64,000 nucleotides of DNA. It comes from Saccharicrinis sp963677655 (GTDB lineage: Bacteria; Bacteroidota; Bacteroidia; Bacteroidales; Marinilabiliaceae). The stretch's first letter is position 1, and the number at the start of each line of letters is the position of its first letter. The translations under genes and the position numbers were made by a program. Location of the stretch: the NCBI GenBank assembly GCA_963677655.1, contig OY782088.1; one strand, 5' to 3'. Below are positions 53,337-61,083 of this stretch, piece after piece. A model generated the notes under the pieces. It ran no database searches, was not told the origin of the DNA, and was given only the letters and a program-made list of their open reading frames with translations.

Positions 53337-56300
53337 CTGATTTTACAGTTTCACCTGCTAATTGATTATTTAATTTAGTTATATCTATAACTTCAAGTCT
53401 TTTTCCATTACCTTCAGGATAATTAATGGGCAAAAAGAATCCTTGAAATTTTTGTTCTACAACAACCTCTGTACCCTCGATTTTCTGATATTGTTCAAAG
53501 GTACTACACACTTTATTTAAATAATATCTTGAAAATTTAATTGTATCAGCTTGGTTTCCTCCCAAACAAATTAAATTGCCTTTATCATCCAATCCATATA
53601 AAAAAGCAATATGCCCATTTGCAGTTTGCCTTCCGCTACTTTTAACATAGTTGGTAAAAAGAGCTATACACCCAAATTCTGGTTCTTCAATACGCTTATA
53701 AAACTCGCCTTCTTTCCAAAGTACATTTTGTGAGGCTGTTGATTTAGCACCTTTATAGTTGGTTTGTCCTAAACACCAGCTAACAAATGATGAGCACCAA
53801 GAGTCTCGCTCATCTTCAACATATTTTGTGGTGCCTACATTATCAAAATAACCGCAGTAATTATGATATTTCTTAACCATATGACCAATGTTGGCTTTAG
53901 TTGGTTCCTTTGAATAATATTCTTTTACAAACCTTGCTGCCTTTGCTTCTTCCAAAGCAACTTCCATCCAAGGAGGAACACCACTTAAAACCCTCTTCAT
54001 CTGCTCTACAAAAGCAATAGGATGAAAGTGATATACATTTGAATCACTAGGAAAGGTACGTTGCTCTGCTCCTTCTTTAGGTGTACCAATATCGCCATCT
54101 TTTACATTATGCCAAAAACAGAGGTTTTGTATTTTTTCTTCTAAAAAACTAACGCGTTCATTTCTGGCTTCTTCCAGTTTTTGCTTTTCTTCAGCAACTT
54201 CTTCCGCATCTATTCCTTTTTTATACAACGCTTCAACTTCCTGTTTAAAGGCATCTATATTTTGCCAAGTATCCCACTCGCTTTGGTGTTTGCAAATTAG
54301 TTTGCTAAGTATATTTACCTTTTGTTCATTTCGCATGACCAATTGCAATTCACGCTGAGTCAACACCTTATCCTGATTCAAATCTACTAAATTCCATATA
54401 GAATTAATAAATTCATGTGGTTCTTCTCCTTCCTTTGTATCAAAACCATAAAAATACAAGTTACCTGTATCTTCATTCAATTGCCAATTAAACTCTTGCC
54501 AATTATAGGGATTGATAACTGTAAGCTCAGATTCTTTTATCCAACCTTCTGTAGTTTTTTTGATACTATCTTCAAAATACAATCCTTTAATCTTCACCCA
54601 TTTATTGCCATTATTATCTGTAGCAATAGCTAATTTTCTTTGTACCTGTATAATATCATTTATAATAATGTCGGATGTATTATCACTGTTGGGCTCAGTT
54701 TCATATACCACATCCACATCGGCAGTAAGCTTTGCCCAGCAAGGTTCAAAATCACCATTAGCTGAGGTTGCTGTACCCTGAGAGCTTGCTTTTACCCCAG
54801 TAACACCAACTCCTTGCAAAGGCTGAAGCGGTTGCAACACGTTGGCACTAGGTACTACATTGGCTTTTACCCAGAATTTTTGGCCAGACCTATCTTTTTT
54901 AAGAATAAGCTTTCGGTGAGTCGCATTGGTTTGTGAAACTACATTATCATCTTTGTCTCTAAATCTTTTTTTCTGAGGAGTGAGCTGGTCTGTTTTAGTG
55001 AACTTATAATTTGATTTACTATTAACTAGACTCAAAGCCTCATCTTTAATGTTATAATAACTGTTATTATCAACCAAATTGGTGTAATCTATCAATAATT
55101 CAACATCTTCAAATCCTATTTGTACATAATCGCCTTTGTATTCATACACCTTAACTTTTGTGTTTTTTTTAAGGTTATTGATAGGTTTACCTATTTGCAA
55201 AGGGCTATTTTCAGGCACTTCATATTGATTTCGGTTATCATCGCCCATTTTATTGGCAATAAAATCATTAATGGCGGTATCATCAGTAAATACTTCAAGA
55301 TGCACTGCACTATAATTTTTTCGGTTTTTAATGCCATATGTACCTGAATAGCCTATTGTAGAGCCTGATTTTATCTCAATATCTACATTTTGAACACTAT
55401 CAAGTGTAACAGATTCTTTTACTGTTTTACTAATATCCAGAGCATCTTTAAAGACATACTCTTCTTTTCCTTTTATTTTAAACCATGTATCAGATACTTT
55501 TTCGAGCTCTCCTAATTCAGTTCCTTTGGGCTCTGTTCGTAGGTATTTAGCACCACCATTATTATCGGGTTTATTGTATACTACTGCACCTTTTATGGCT
55601 GATGGGTTGTAATAAAGAATAGAATCTTCAACCGTGGTAATCATTAATTTGCCATCACCCAAATCTTTTACACTTCCATCTGCTGTAGCAATATAGATAT
55701 CGGTATAATTTTTATAACGCACTCGCTTATATCCTAAAGCTTTTCGTTCCTCAATGCTCGACCAATGGTTATCGATAACTGCCTGCAAACGCTGAACTTC
55801 CATTTCACGTTGATATTGTGCCTCAATGGGATTTATATAGGGATTAGTGAAAGAACTAATATTATTGGTAAATCCCAGAAAAGCTGGTTGCGTTGGCAAA
55901 GGATCTAATGTTACCGTTTCGCCAACCGGAATGAGTAATTTTTTAACTCCAATTTTTTTTGCATCCCTGGCAGGTTCAGTTTCAGAACCTGATCTTGCAT
56001 TTATTCCGGATTCAACCTCGTCCCCTTTTACCTTGCCAGCATAACGTGCAAATATATCAGGCACAATTTTCTTTTCTTCTAAAAGTTTTTTTGGCATTAA
56101 GTGCATGTACAAACTATAAAAACGTAATTTTTGTTCTTTCGGGCTTGTATAGTTATGCTGCATTAACACAAAACTATTCGAATATGGAATTTCATCCTTA
56201 TCATTATTTCGAGGATAATAGTTTTCTGCCATTCTATAAGCTATGATTCTTCCATCGGCAATGACCTTTATCTCTTCCTTTTCTCCTTCTATATGAACAC

Positions 56301-56439
56301 CTCCATGCCAAGTATTTAATCGACCTACTGGATAAAACCCTAAACTATTGTTATGGCCAAAATACTTAGCAACCTTAGTTTGTTTTTCAACTTCTGATAA
56401 ATCAGTTTCCTTGTCAATTGTTGGATATTCTATTTTCAT
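53311..56439 (-). CDS. Full-length polymorphic effector with M23-like fold, EF-hand, linker and amidase tip
   Basis: In order, the 1042 residues contain an M23-like start (LNTWHGGVHIEG, VIADGRIIAYR), SH3-like stretches, the second M23 half (NYSAVHLEVF), a further SH3-like region, an EF-hand DLNQDKVLTQRE near 700, the linker HQSEWDTW to FHPIAFVEQMKR (about 715-815), and an amidase tip. The tip has the nucleophile in DSWCSSFVSWCL near 880 and the His in NGHIAFLYG near 943. The M23 signature is altered (H-x3-H for H-x3-D), so that part may be structural. The gene lies 19 bases after a PAAR gene, implying delivery on a spike tip, probably by a type VI-like system. Confidence 0.8.
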   Translation of the reverse strand: MKIEYPTIDKETDLSEVEKQTKVAKYFGHNNSLGFYPVGRLNTWHGGVHIEGEKEEIKVIADGRIIAYRMAENYYPRNNDKDEIPYSNSFVLMQHNYTSPKEQKLRFYSLYMHLMPKKLLEEKKIVPDIFARYAGKVKGDEVESGINARSGSETEPARDAKKIGVKKLLIPVGETVTLDPLPTQPAFLGFTNNISSFTNPYINPIEAQYQREMEVQRLQAVIDNHWSSIEERKALGYKRVRYKNYTDIYIATADGSVKDLGDGKLMITTVEDSILYYNPSAIKGAVVYNKPDNNGGAKYLRTEPKGTELGELEKVSDTWFKIKGKEEYVFKDALDISKTVKESVTLDSVQNVDIEIKSGSTIGYSGTYGIKNRKNYSAVHLEVFTDDTAINDFIANKMGDDNRNQYEVPENSPLQIGKPINNLKKNTKVKVYEYKGDYVQIGFEDVELLIDYTNLVDNNSYYNIKDEALSLVNSKSNYKFTKTDQLTPQKKRFRDKDDNVVSQTNATHRKLILKKDRSGQKFWVKANVVPSANVLQPLQPLQGVGVTGVKASSQGTATSANGDFEPCWAKLTADVDVVYETEPNSDNTSDIIINDIIQVQRKLAIATDNNGNKWVKIKGLYFEDSIKKTTEGWIKESELTVINPYNWQEFNWQLNEDTGNLYFYGFDTKEGEEPHEFINSIWNLVDLNQDKVLTQRELQLVMRNEQKVNILSKLICKHQSEWDTWQNIDAFKQEVEALYKKGIDAEEVAEEKQKLEEARNERVSFLEEKIQNLCFWHNVKDGDIGTPKEGAEQRTFPSDSNVYHFHPIAFVEQMKRVLSGVPPWMEVALEEAKAARFVKEYYSKEPTKANIGHMVKKYHNYCGYFDNVGTTKYVEDERDSWCSSFVSWCLGQTNYKGAKSTASQNVLWKEGEFYKRIEEPEFGCIALFTNYVKSSGRQTANGHIAFLYGLDDKGNLICLGGNQADTIKFSRYYLNKVCSTFEQYQKIEGTEVVVEQKFQGFFLPINYPEGNGKRLEVIDITKLNNQLAGETVKSDAENEKTT
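53993..54293 (-). repeat. Linker DNA repeat, copy D (in the full-length effector)
   Basis: About 301 bp, translated as part of the effector. It is the only copy joined to an N-terminal delivery region. Copies A-C share its start (HQSEWDTW) and end (VEQMKR). Confidence 0.85.
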
Positions 56440-56458
56440 TGTCGAATTATACTATTGG

Positions 56459-56788
56459 TTAAAAACTAAAATCTACATCAGGCAAAAAGCCATGTTTCTT
56501 TGCATCTTCTTTTACTCTTTCTTGTGTTGCCTGGGCTTGTTTCAGTTGTTGAGCATTATTACTGCCGGTTACTGCATCTTTAAGCTGGTTAGCAAGCACT
56601 TGTGTTTTTTTTATTGTGAGAAATGGTATCTCCTTTAAAGGCATCGATGCATTGGGCGTAGGCACTGCCGGGCCAATTGTTACTCCAGGAATTCCCTGAG
56701 TAATTTGTCCCGCATGAGCAGTCATACAACCTACTGTAGCTACAGGTGTTCCATTTATGGTTACTCCCGGACTACCTTGTGCTATCAT
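56459..56788 (-). pseudogene. PAAR protein, N-terminal half lost
   Basis: The frame reads MIAQGSPGVTINGTPVATVG, CMTAHAGQITQGIPGVTIG and then a helical tail, the second half of a PAAR_motif/DUF4150-like spike protein. Upstream, the frame continues as CVGPPD, the usual central turn of such proteins, before entering the REP sequence at 56808. The first 40-50 residues are missing. PAAR proteins sharpen the VgrG spike and dock effectors, and the effector gene is 19 bases downstream. The 109-residue remainder might still be translated from the ATG at 56788. Confidence 0.72.
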
Positions 56789-56807
56789 ATCTGGGGGGCC
56801 TACGCAA

Positions 56808-56844
56808 GTACCCCCCCGCTGCCGCGCGTGTCCTCACGCGTGGT
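56808..56844. repeat. REP palindrome, left end of the RAYT element
   Basis: Starts GTACCCCCCCGCTGCCGCG and ends TCCTCACGCGTGGT. It forms a GC-rich hairpin (CGCGTG/CACGCG), strikingly GC-rich in an AT-rich genome. Confidence 0.75.
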
Positions 56845-56851
56845 ATAAGTT

Positions 56852-57406
56852 TTACTTCACAACTACAAGGCCTTCTATTATGCCTATTTCTCCACTATAA
56901 TCTATGGCACTACTATAAATATATTCTTCCGGTTTATATACGATTCCTTCTTCTACAGGATTATTATGAATATAATTGATTTTCTCATCTATCACTTTAT
57001 TGCTTCATAATTCTATAGGTTTATTATCATGTCTCCAAAATTGATATTTACTTACATTTGATACGGTTTTTCCTGCTTTCTCAAACTGTTCTAATAACCA
57101 TTCTCTTCTGCTTTCTCTAAGATTTTCTTTTATTGCAGATAATATAGCTTTACTTGTATATCTTTTGAAATCCCCTAGTAACAATTCTGACTTTTGACCT
57201 TTTGTACTTCGGAATATTAAATGGACATGATTAGTCATGGTACACCATGCAAAAATCTCCATCCCTTTTTCTTTTTGATTATATTGCAAATTGCCAATAA
57301 CAATGTCTTTATATTCATTGCGGGTAAATACATCTATCCATTCAACAACTGCAAAACTCACAAAGTAAACACCTTCCGGATTGAAAAATTTATAATTTCT
57401 ACTCAT
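56852..57406 (-). pseudogene. REP-associated tyrosine transposase (RAYT), single nonsense mutation
   Basis: An HUH-type transposase of the IS200/TnpA_REP family. The HxH motif is TMTNHVHLIF and the likely catalytic Tyr is in DFKRYTSKAI. The frame opens at ATG 57406 (MSRNYKFFNPEGVYF) and meets TGA at 57005-57007 after KPIEL. It then continues in the same frame as SNKVIDEKINYIHNNPVEEG to a TAA at 56852. In relatives this position is Trp (LWSNKVID), so TGG to TGA is the only visible lesion. The intact protein would have 184 residues. Confidence 0.82.
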
Positions 57407-57464
57407 TAAGATTTGGATTATTTGGTTGGTATTTTCTTATAGAAAAGACTCTTAGATTTATTGA

Positions 57465-57488
57465 ACCACGCGTGAGGACACGCGCGGT
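57465..57488. repeat. REP palindrome, right end (split by the IS)
   Basis: ACCACGCGTGAGGACACGCG and CGGT are the inverted counterpart of the left REP. The rest (AGCGGGGGTA) lies at 58949-58958, beyond the IS. The last ten bases here are the IS target duplication. Confidence 0.75.
57479..57488. repeat. Target-site duplication of the IS, left copy
   Basis: CACGCGCGGT, identical to the right copy at 58939-58948. Confidence 0.93.
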
Positions 57489-58938
57489 CAATGTCATTAA
57501 GATAAGCATTTGTTAAAATGCATTCTTTTGATTCTTAGTGACAATGGGTTTTGTTCTTCGTCTATATTTTCCATTAATTCTATGAAACTTTCTATTCAAT
57601 CTTACGGGAACTGTGTGCTTCTTTACTAGTTCTTTTATTTCCTTAATGATTTGTTGCATTGGCTTATCTGAGAAAAACAACTCTAATATTCTATTCTTAA
57701 GTATTCCATATGAGACATTTACATTAACCTTGTATCGATACTTATTTTGTCCTTTGAGATTAACCAGTTCATCATTTATTTCTCCAATCAGTACAGTTTG
57801 AATATTACTTACAAATATTGTAGAGTAAAAGTCCTGATAAATACTTTCTGAAGAATACCCTGAGAAACTCATCATTTGAAGCTTATTTTTTAATTCATCA
57901 TAATACGTTTCAACTTTCCAGCGCATGAAATATAAATCTTTAAACTGTCTGTTATCATATTTAACAAAATCCAATAATGAAGACATTAAAACCTCAGTCA
58001 TACCATTGGCTAAGAATACCTTACTTAAACGAACTAGAAAATAATCTTTATGTGAATACATTTTACTCGACAAACTTGCATTCATCGGAGGATAGATTTT
58101 TACTATTTCTGTTAACTTCTTGCTTTCGACAAAGGACTTTACTTGATTATTAAATCCAAGCTTTACTCTAAATAGAAAGTCAATATTTCTTTGATTAAGT
58201 TCATAAATCAAATCAAAAGATGGGTAACCTCTATCAAATATTATTAAATCTCCTTTTTGAGCAAAATCGAAATGCCTTAAGGCCAATCTGCGTTCTGATA
58301 CATTAAGGGGAGAAAGAACACTATCCAATGCAAAGCCATTTAAGACATCATACAAAACAGAGGCTCGTGCTTGGGTTAATACGACATTAGACTGATTTTT
58401 AGCGGTTCCAAATTCAGCCTGTAATTCTTTCGTATTAGGTAGCGTTAGGTGAGTTCCATCAATTGCCAATAACCTATGTCCATGCCACCTTTTAACTCCA
58501 TCCTCATTGTCAGCATAAAACTCTTTGATTAAACTATCAGATAAATGTATAAACACTTCTGGTTTAATCTTCTTTCTACATTGCACAAAGGCACTTTTAG
58601 TAAAGAATTCTGATTTGATTGAAATATGTTTTCCTTGTAAGGTTTTAATAAAATTATCTATTTCAACAGATAGTGTTTTAGTAAGTCTATTTAAAATAAA
58701 CAAGACTGTTCCTACAAAACTTTGCTTTCTTTTTCTGGTAAAATCTTTTTCACCCACTTTATAACACTCTTTAAGTTCTTCTGAAAATATTGTCTCTTTT
58801 AATTTACTCAATAAAAATTCAGGTGTTTTTTTTCATTCTATCCTTTTGATTATAAGGTAAATATACAATTTTATTGCAAGAAAAAACAAGTGTAATACAT
58901 TGATATTCAGACAAATAAATACTAACTTAATGACATTG
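57489..58938 (-). mobile_element. IS4-family insertion sequence, 1450 bp, complete
   Basis: Perfect 13-bp terminal inverted repeats CAATGTCATTAAG / CTTAATGACATTG. A perfect 10-bp target duplication CACGCGCGGT flanks both ends. One transposase gene. The perfect repeats suggest a recent insertion, into the REP palindrome of the RAYT element. Confidence 0.95.
57513..58811 (-). CDS. IS4-family DDE transposase
   Basis: The 432 residues have DDE residues in LLAIDGTHLTLPN, DLIIFDRGYPSFDL and the IS4 signature YFMRWKVETYYDELKNK (Y-x2-R-x3-E-x6-K). The lengths of protein and element agree with IS4 relatives, and no frameshift is visible, so the element is probably active. Confidence 0.95.
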   Translation of the reverse strand: MSKLKETIFSEELKECYKVGEKDFTRKRKQSFVGTVLFILNRLTKTLSVEIDNFIKTLQGKHISIKSEFFTKSAFVQCRKKIKPEVFIHLSDSLIKEFYADNEDGVKRWHGHRLLAIDGTHLTLPNTKELQAEFGTAKNQSNVVLTQARASVLYDVLNGFALDSVLSPLNVSERRLALRHFDFAQKGDLIIFDRGYPSFDLIYELNQRNIDFLFRVKLGFNNQVKSFVESKKLTEIVKIYPPMNASLSSKMYSHKDYFLVRLSKVFLANGMTEVLMSSLLDFVKYDNRQFKDLYFMRWKVETYYDELKNKLQMMSFSGYSSESIYQDFYSTIFVSNIQTVLIGEINDELVNLKGQNKYRYKVNVNVSYGILKNRILELFFSDKPMQQIIKEIKELVKKHTVPVRLNRKFHRINGKYRRRTKPIVTKNQKNAF

Positions 58939-58948
58939 CACGCGCGGT
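58939..58948. repeat. Target-site duplication of the IS, right copy
   Basis: CACGCGCGGT, immediately after the IS terminal repeat. Restoring one copy rebuilds the REP palindrome. Confidence 0.93.
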
Positions 58949-58959
58949 AGCGGGGGTAT

Positions 58960-59416
58960 TGCCACTGACAAAAAGCCGATACATACAATGCTTAATTTGC
59001 AACAGGTTTATTTAAAATACCTCAAAAACAAAAACAACACTCTATTAATAACAGATGGTGGTAGCGAAAACAAAGGCAGCACTGATATTTTTTTAACCAC
59101 TACCAATATACAAAAGCTTGTTGCCCAAACCGACATTTCTTTTTCAAACTCTATGGTTGAGGCCATTAAAAAAAAGATGAAATACGAATATTGGCTTACA
59201 CCTGAAAATTATTCTCTTAACTATTTCTCAAAACTTACAGAACAATCTATAAATGATTACAATAACCGCCCTCATGGTGAGCTAAAAGGTTTAACGCCTC
59301 TCGAAGCTCTTGAAAATGAACAACCATGCCCAAATTATGCTCAACAAATTAAAAATGCTGCTAAAATCAGGATTGTTGTTAACCATAACAGTAATTGTAA
59401 CAAGTGCAAAAGGTAA
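58960..59416 (+). pseudogene. Integrase-core (rve) transposase, C-terminal fragment
   Basis: The C-terminal part of a DDE integrase-type transposase (IS3/IS481-like). It contains LLITDGGSENKG (second Asp), FSNSMVEAIKKKMKYE (catalytic Glu region) and the tail YNNRPHGELKGLTPLEALEN. The N-terminal DNA-binding part and first Asp are absent. The frame runs back without a start into the RAYT element's right end. It is a remnant of an older insertion. Confidence 0.8.
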
Positions 59417-59515
59417 AACCAACAAAAAGCAATTGATATATTAAACCTTTTGCTATTTTTCACTTCAAAAAGCTACTAACTCAACTGCCATATAAGCCTC
59501 AAATCAATTAAAAAC

Positions 59516-59551
59516 CCTTTTACGAATTTTCGTAAGCCTTATCGTAAAAGG
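59516..59551. repeat. Inverted repeat beside the integrase fragment
   Basis: CCTTTTACGA (59516-59525) and TCGTAAAAGG (59542-59551) form a 10-bp stem with a 16-base interior that contains ACGAATTTTCGT. It could be the end of the old insertion element. No T tract follows. The rest of 59417-59627 shows nothing else. Confidence 0.45.
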
Positions 59552-59627
59552 ATTGTAGAGAGTGCACTGCGCCTTTTAAATAGAATGGGTATTTATCATT
59601 CCCATTTTTGGGATCTACAGGATATGA

Positions 59628-60344
59628 TCACTTTATTTTGTCATCAAGCTTTTTAAGAATTTCAAATACTACTTCTTTATTTTTCTCTTTATATCTTCTA
59701 GCCCAAAATGAATATAAATAAAATACCCTCTTTTCATAATCAAACTCCTTACCTGTATTTTTTTTAAAATATTCTCCTTCAAAGAGTAATGTTTTAAGAT
59801 CCTCACTAACTCTGTCATTAAATGCATTCCTACATTCCTGACCGTATAGTCCATAATCCTCTTCTTCAAGTCTCAATAGCTCTCCCAACCTATTACACTC
59901 ATAATCATCCATTTCTTCATATGTTAACAATAGCCCTTTTAATACAGTGTAAATTTTATAATCTTTGAATAGCAATTTATTATTGAATAAATTAGCTATG
60001 TGATTAATTGTATTTTCATTAAAAACATTAGCAATATTTTCAGGGGTTCTCTTAAAATTAGTGTATAATTCATTTAGTTTACAGATATAATCCAAGTGAT
60101 ACTCTTCAAACCTCTCTCTTTCGTCCAATGATTCTCTTGGAATAAATATAGATTGATTAGCTATAAAATCCTCAAAAGGAGTTGAATTAACCTCTAATTC
60201 AGTTAACAAAAAATTAAACACTTCTAAATTAAAATTATACTGATCATATGAACATTTCAAAATTTTAGACTTTTCTATTTCTTTATCGAAATTTAAATCA
60301 CTCGTTAATAATCTGGCTGGAATTTTTGAGTGTGTTTTTTTCAA
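59628..60344 (-). CDS. Paralogue of the adjacent candidate immunity protein, no signal peptide
   Basis: I recognise no named domain. The 238 residues align with the next gene's product over a helical region (ENIANVFNENTINHIANLFN against EFIANYFGEDEIGLIVKYLS; then YLYSFWARRYKE against MVYSFWVRKYQG). Unlike that protein it lacks an export signal and has a different N-terminus. It is four bases downstream of its paralogue and last in the operon. It may be a retained or decaying immunity gene, or a cytoplasmic adaptor. Confidence 0.6.
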   Translation of the reverse strand: MKKTHSKIPARLLTSDLNFDKEIEKSKILKCSYDQYNFNLEVFNFLLTELEVNSTPFEDFIANQSIFIPRESLDERERFEEYHLDYICKLNELYTNFKRTPENIANVFNENTINHIANLFNNKLLFKDYKIYTVLKGLLLTYEEMDDYECNRLGELLRLEEEDYGLYGQECRNAFNDRVSEDLKTLLFEGEYFKKNTGKEFDYEKRVFYLYSFWARRYKEKNKEVVFEILKKLDDKIK

Positions 60345-60348
60345 TAAG

Positions 60349-61062
60349 TTATATACAACCTTGATATTTTCTTACCCAAAAAGAATATACCATAAATAGT
60401 TTATTATCGATACCACCGCTTGCCATTCTAAGCAAATCTTTGACATCATCTGAATATTTTGATTCAATCAGACTATAATATTCTTCTTGCGTGATACCTG
60501 GTTTAGTAGTTTCTGCAAAAAATAATGACTGATCGTTTAACTCTTCATATGCTTTTAAAGCAGCCTCCAACATAATATCAATCTCTGCTTTATAAAAAAG
60601 ATCATTAGAGCTTAGATATTTAACTATTAACCCTATTTCATCCTCTCCAAAATAATTAGCAATAAACTCACTACTCCTATTAAATTTTTCAATAAATCCA
60701 GATCCAATCCAATACAAATCATCACCTACAGAAGGCTCTTTATCAAAAGAATTAAGCCATAATGCTTCTGTAATATTGAATCTATCTATGTTTAATCCAC
60801 CTAATACCCATTTAAACAAAGACTCTTTTCCTAAACAGCTGTTATCAGCAATTGGTGCATTATCCCTATGGGTTATTTGCCCTTCTTTTATTTTAACAGT
60901 TAAACTGTCTATTTCTTCTTGCTTTTCAGATAACTGCTTTTTAAGACTATCAATTATTGATACTTCCGCCCGTTTAACGTCAGTTATAACTTCATTACCT
61001 GCTCTATTGCAAGAGATTAACGAAAAAACTAAAACTACAAACAATATGTTCTTTGATCTCAT
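60349..61062 (-). CDS. Candidate immunity lipoprotein (helical)
   Basis: I chose the ATG at 61062 (MRSKNILFVVLVFSLISC), which gives a clean lipobox; one seven codons earlier is possible. The mature protein has a coiled-coil stretch (SIIDSLKKQLSEKQEEIDSL) and a helical domain shared with the next gene. It follows the effector operon genes without a gap. Its role as immunity or accessory protein is inferred from location and its lipoprotein signal. Confidence 0.62.
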   Translation of the reverse strand: MRSKNILFVVLVFSLISCNRAGNEVITDVKRAEVSIIDSLKKQLSEKQEEIDSLTVKIKEGQITHRDNAPIADNSCLGKESLFKWVLGGLNIDRFNITEALWLNSFDKEPSVGDDLYWIGSGFIEKFNRSSEFIANYFGEDEIGLIVKYLSSNDLFYKAEIDIMLEAALKAYEELNDQSLFFAETTKPGITQEEYYSLIESKYSDDVKDLLRMASGGIDNKLFMVYSFWVRKYQGCI

Positions 61063-61083
61063 AACTTTATTATAAATAACCAA

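Larger units (their letters stand above)
56808..58959 (-). mobile_element. RAYT element flanked by inverted REP sequences, interrupted by an IS
   Basis: The element is bounded by inverted copies of ACCCCC..GCT(G/A)CCGCGCGTGTC and CTCACGCGTGGT and encodes an IS200-like (RAYT) transposase. Without the inserted IS it is about 700 bp. Each end contains the hairpin CGCGTG-TCCT-CACGCG. It truncates the PAAR gene on one side and abuts an integrase fragment on the other. Confidence 0.75.

Noticed and set aside
57005..57007. TGA read as Trp (recoding) in the RAYT gene
   Set aside because: Other genes here use TGA as an ordinary stop and tRNA recoding is not known for this group. A nonsense mutation is simpler.
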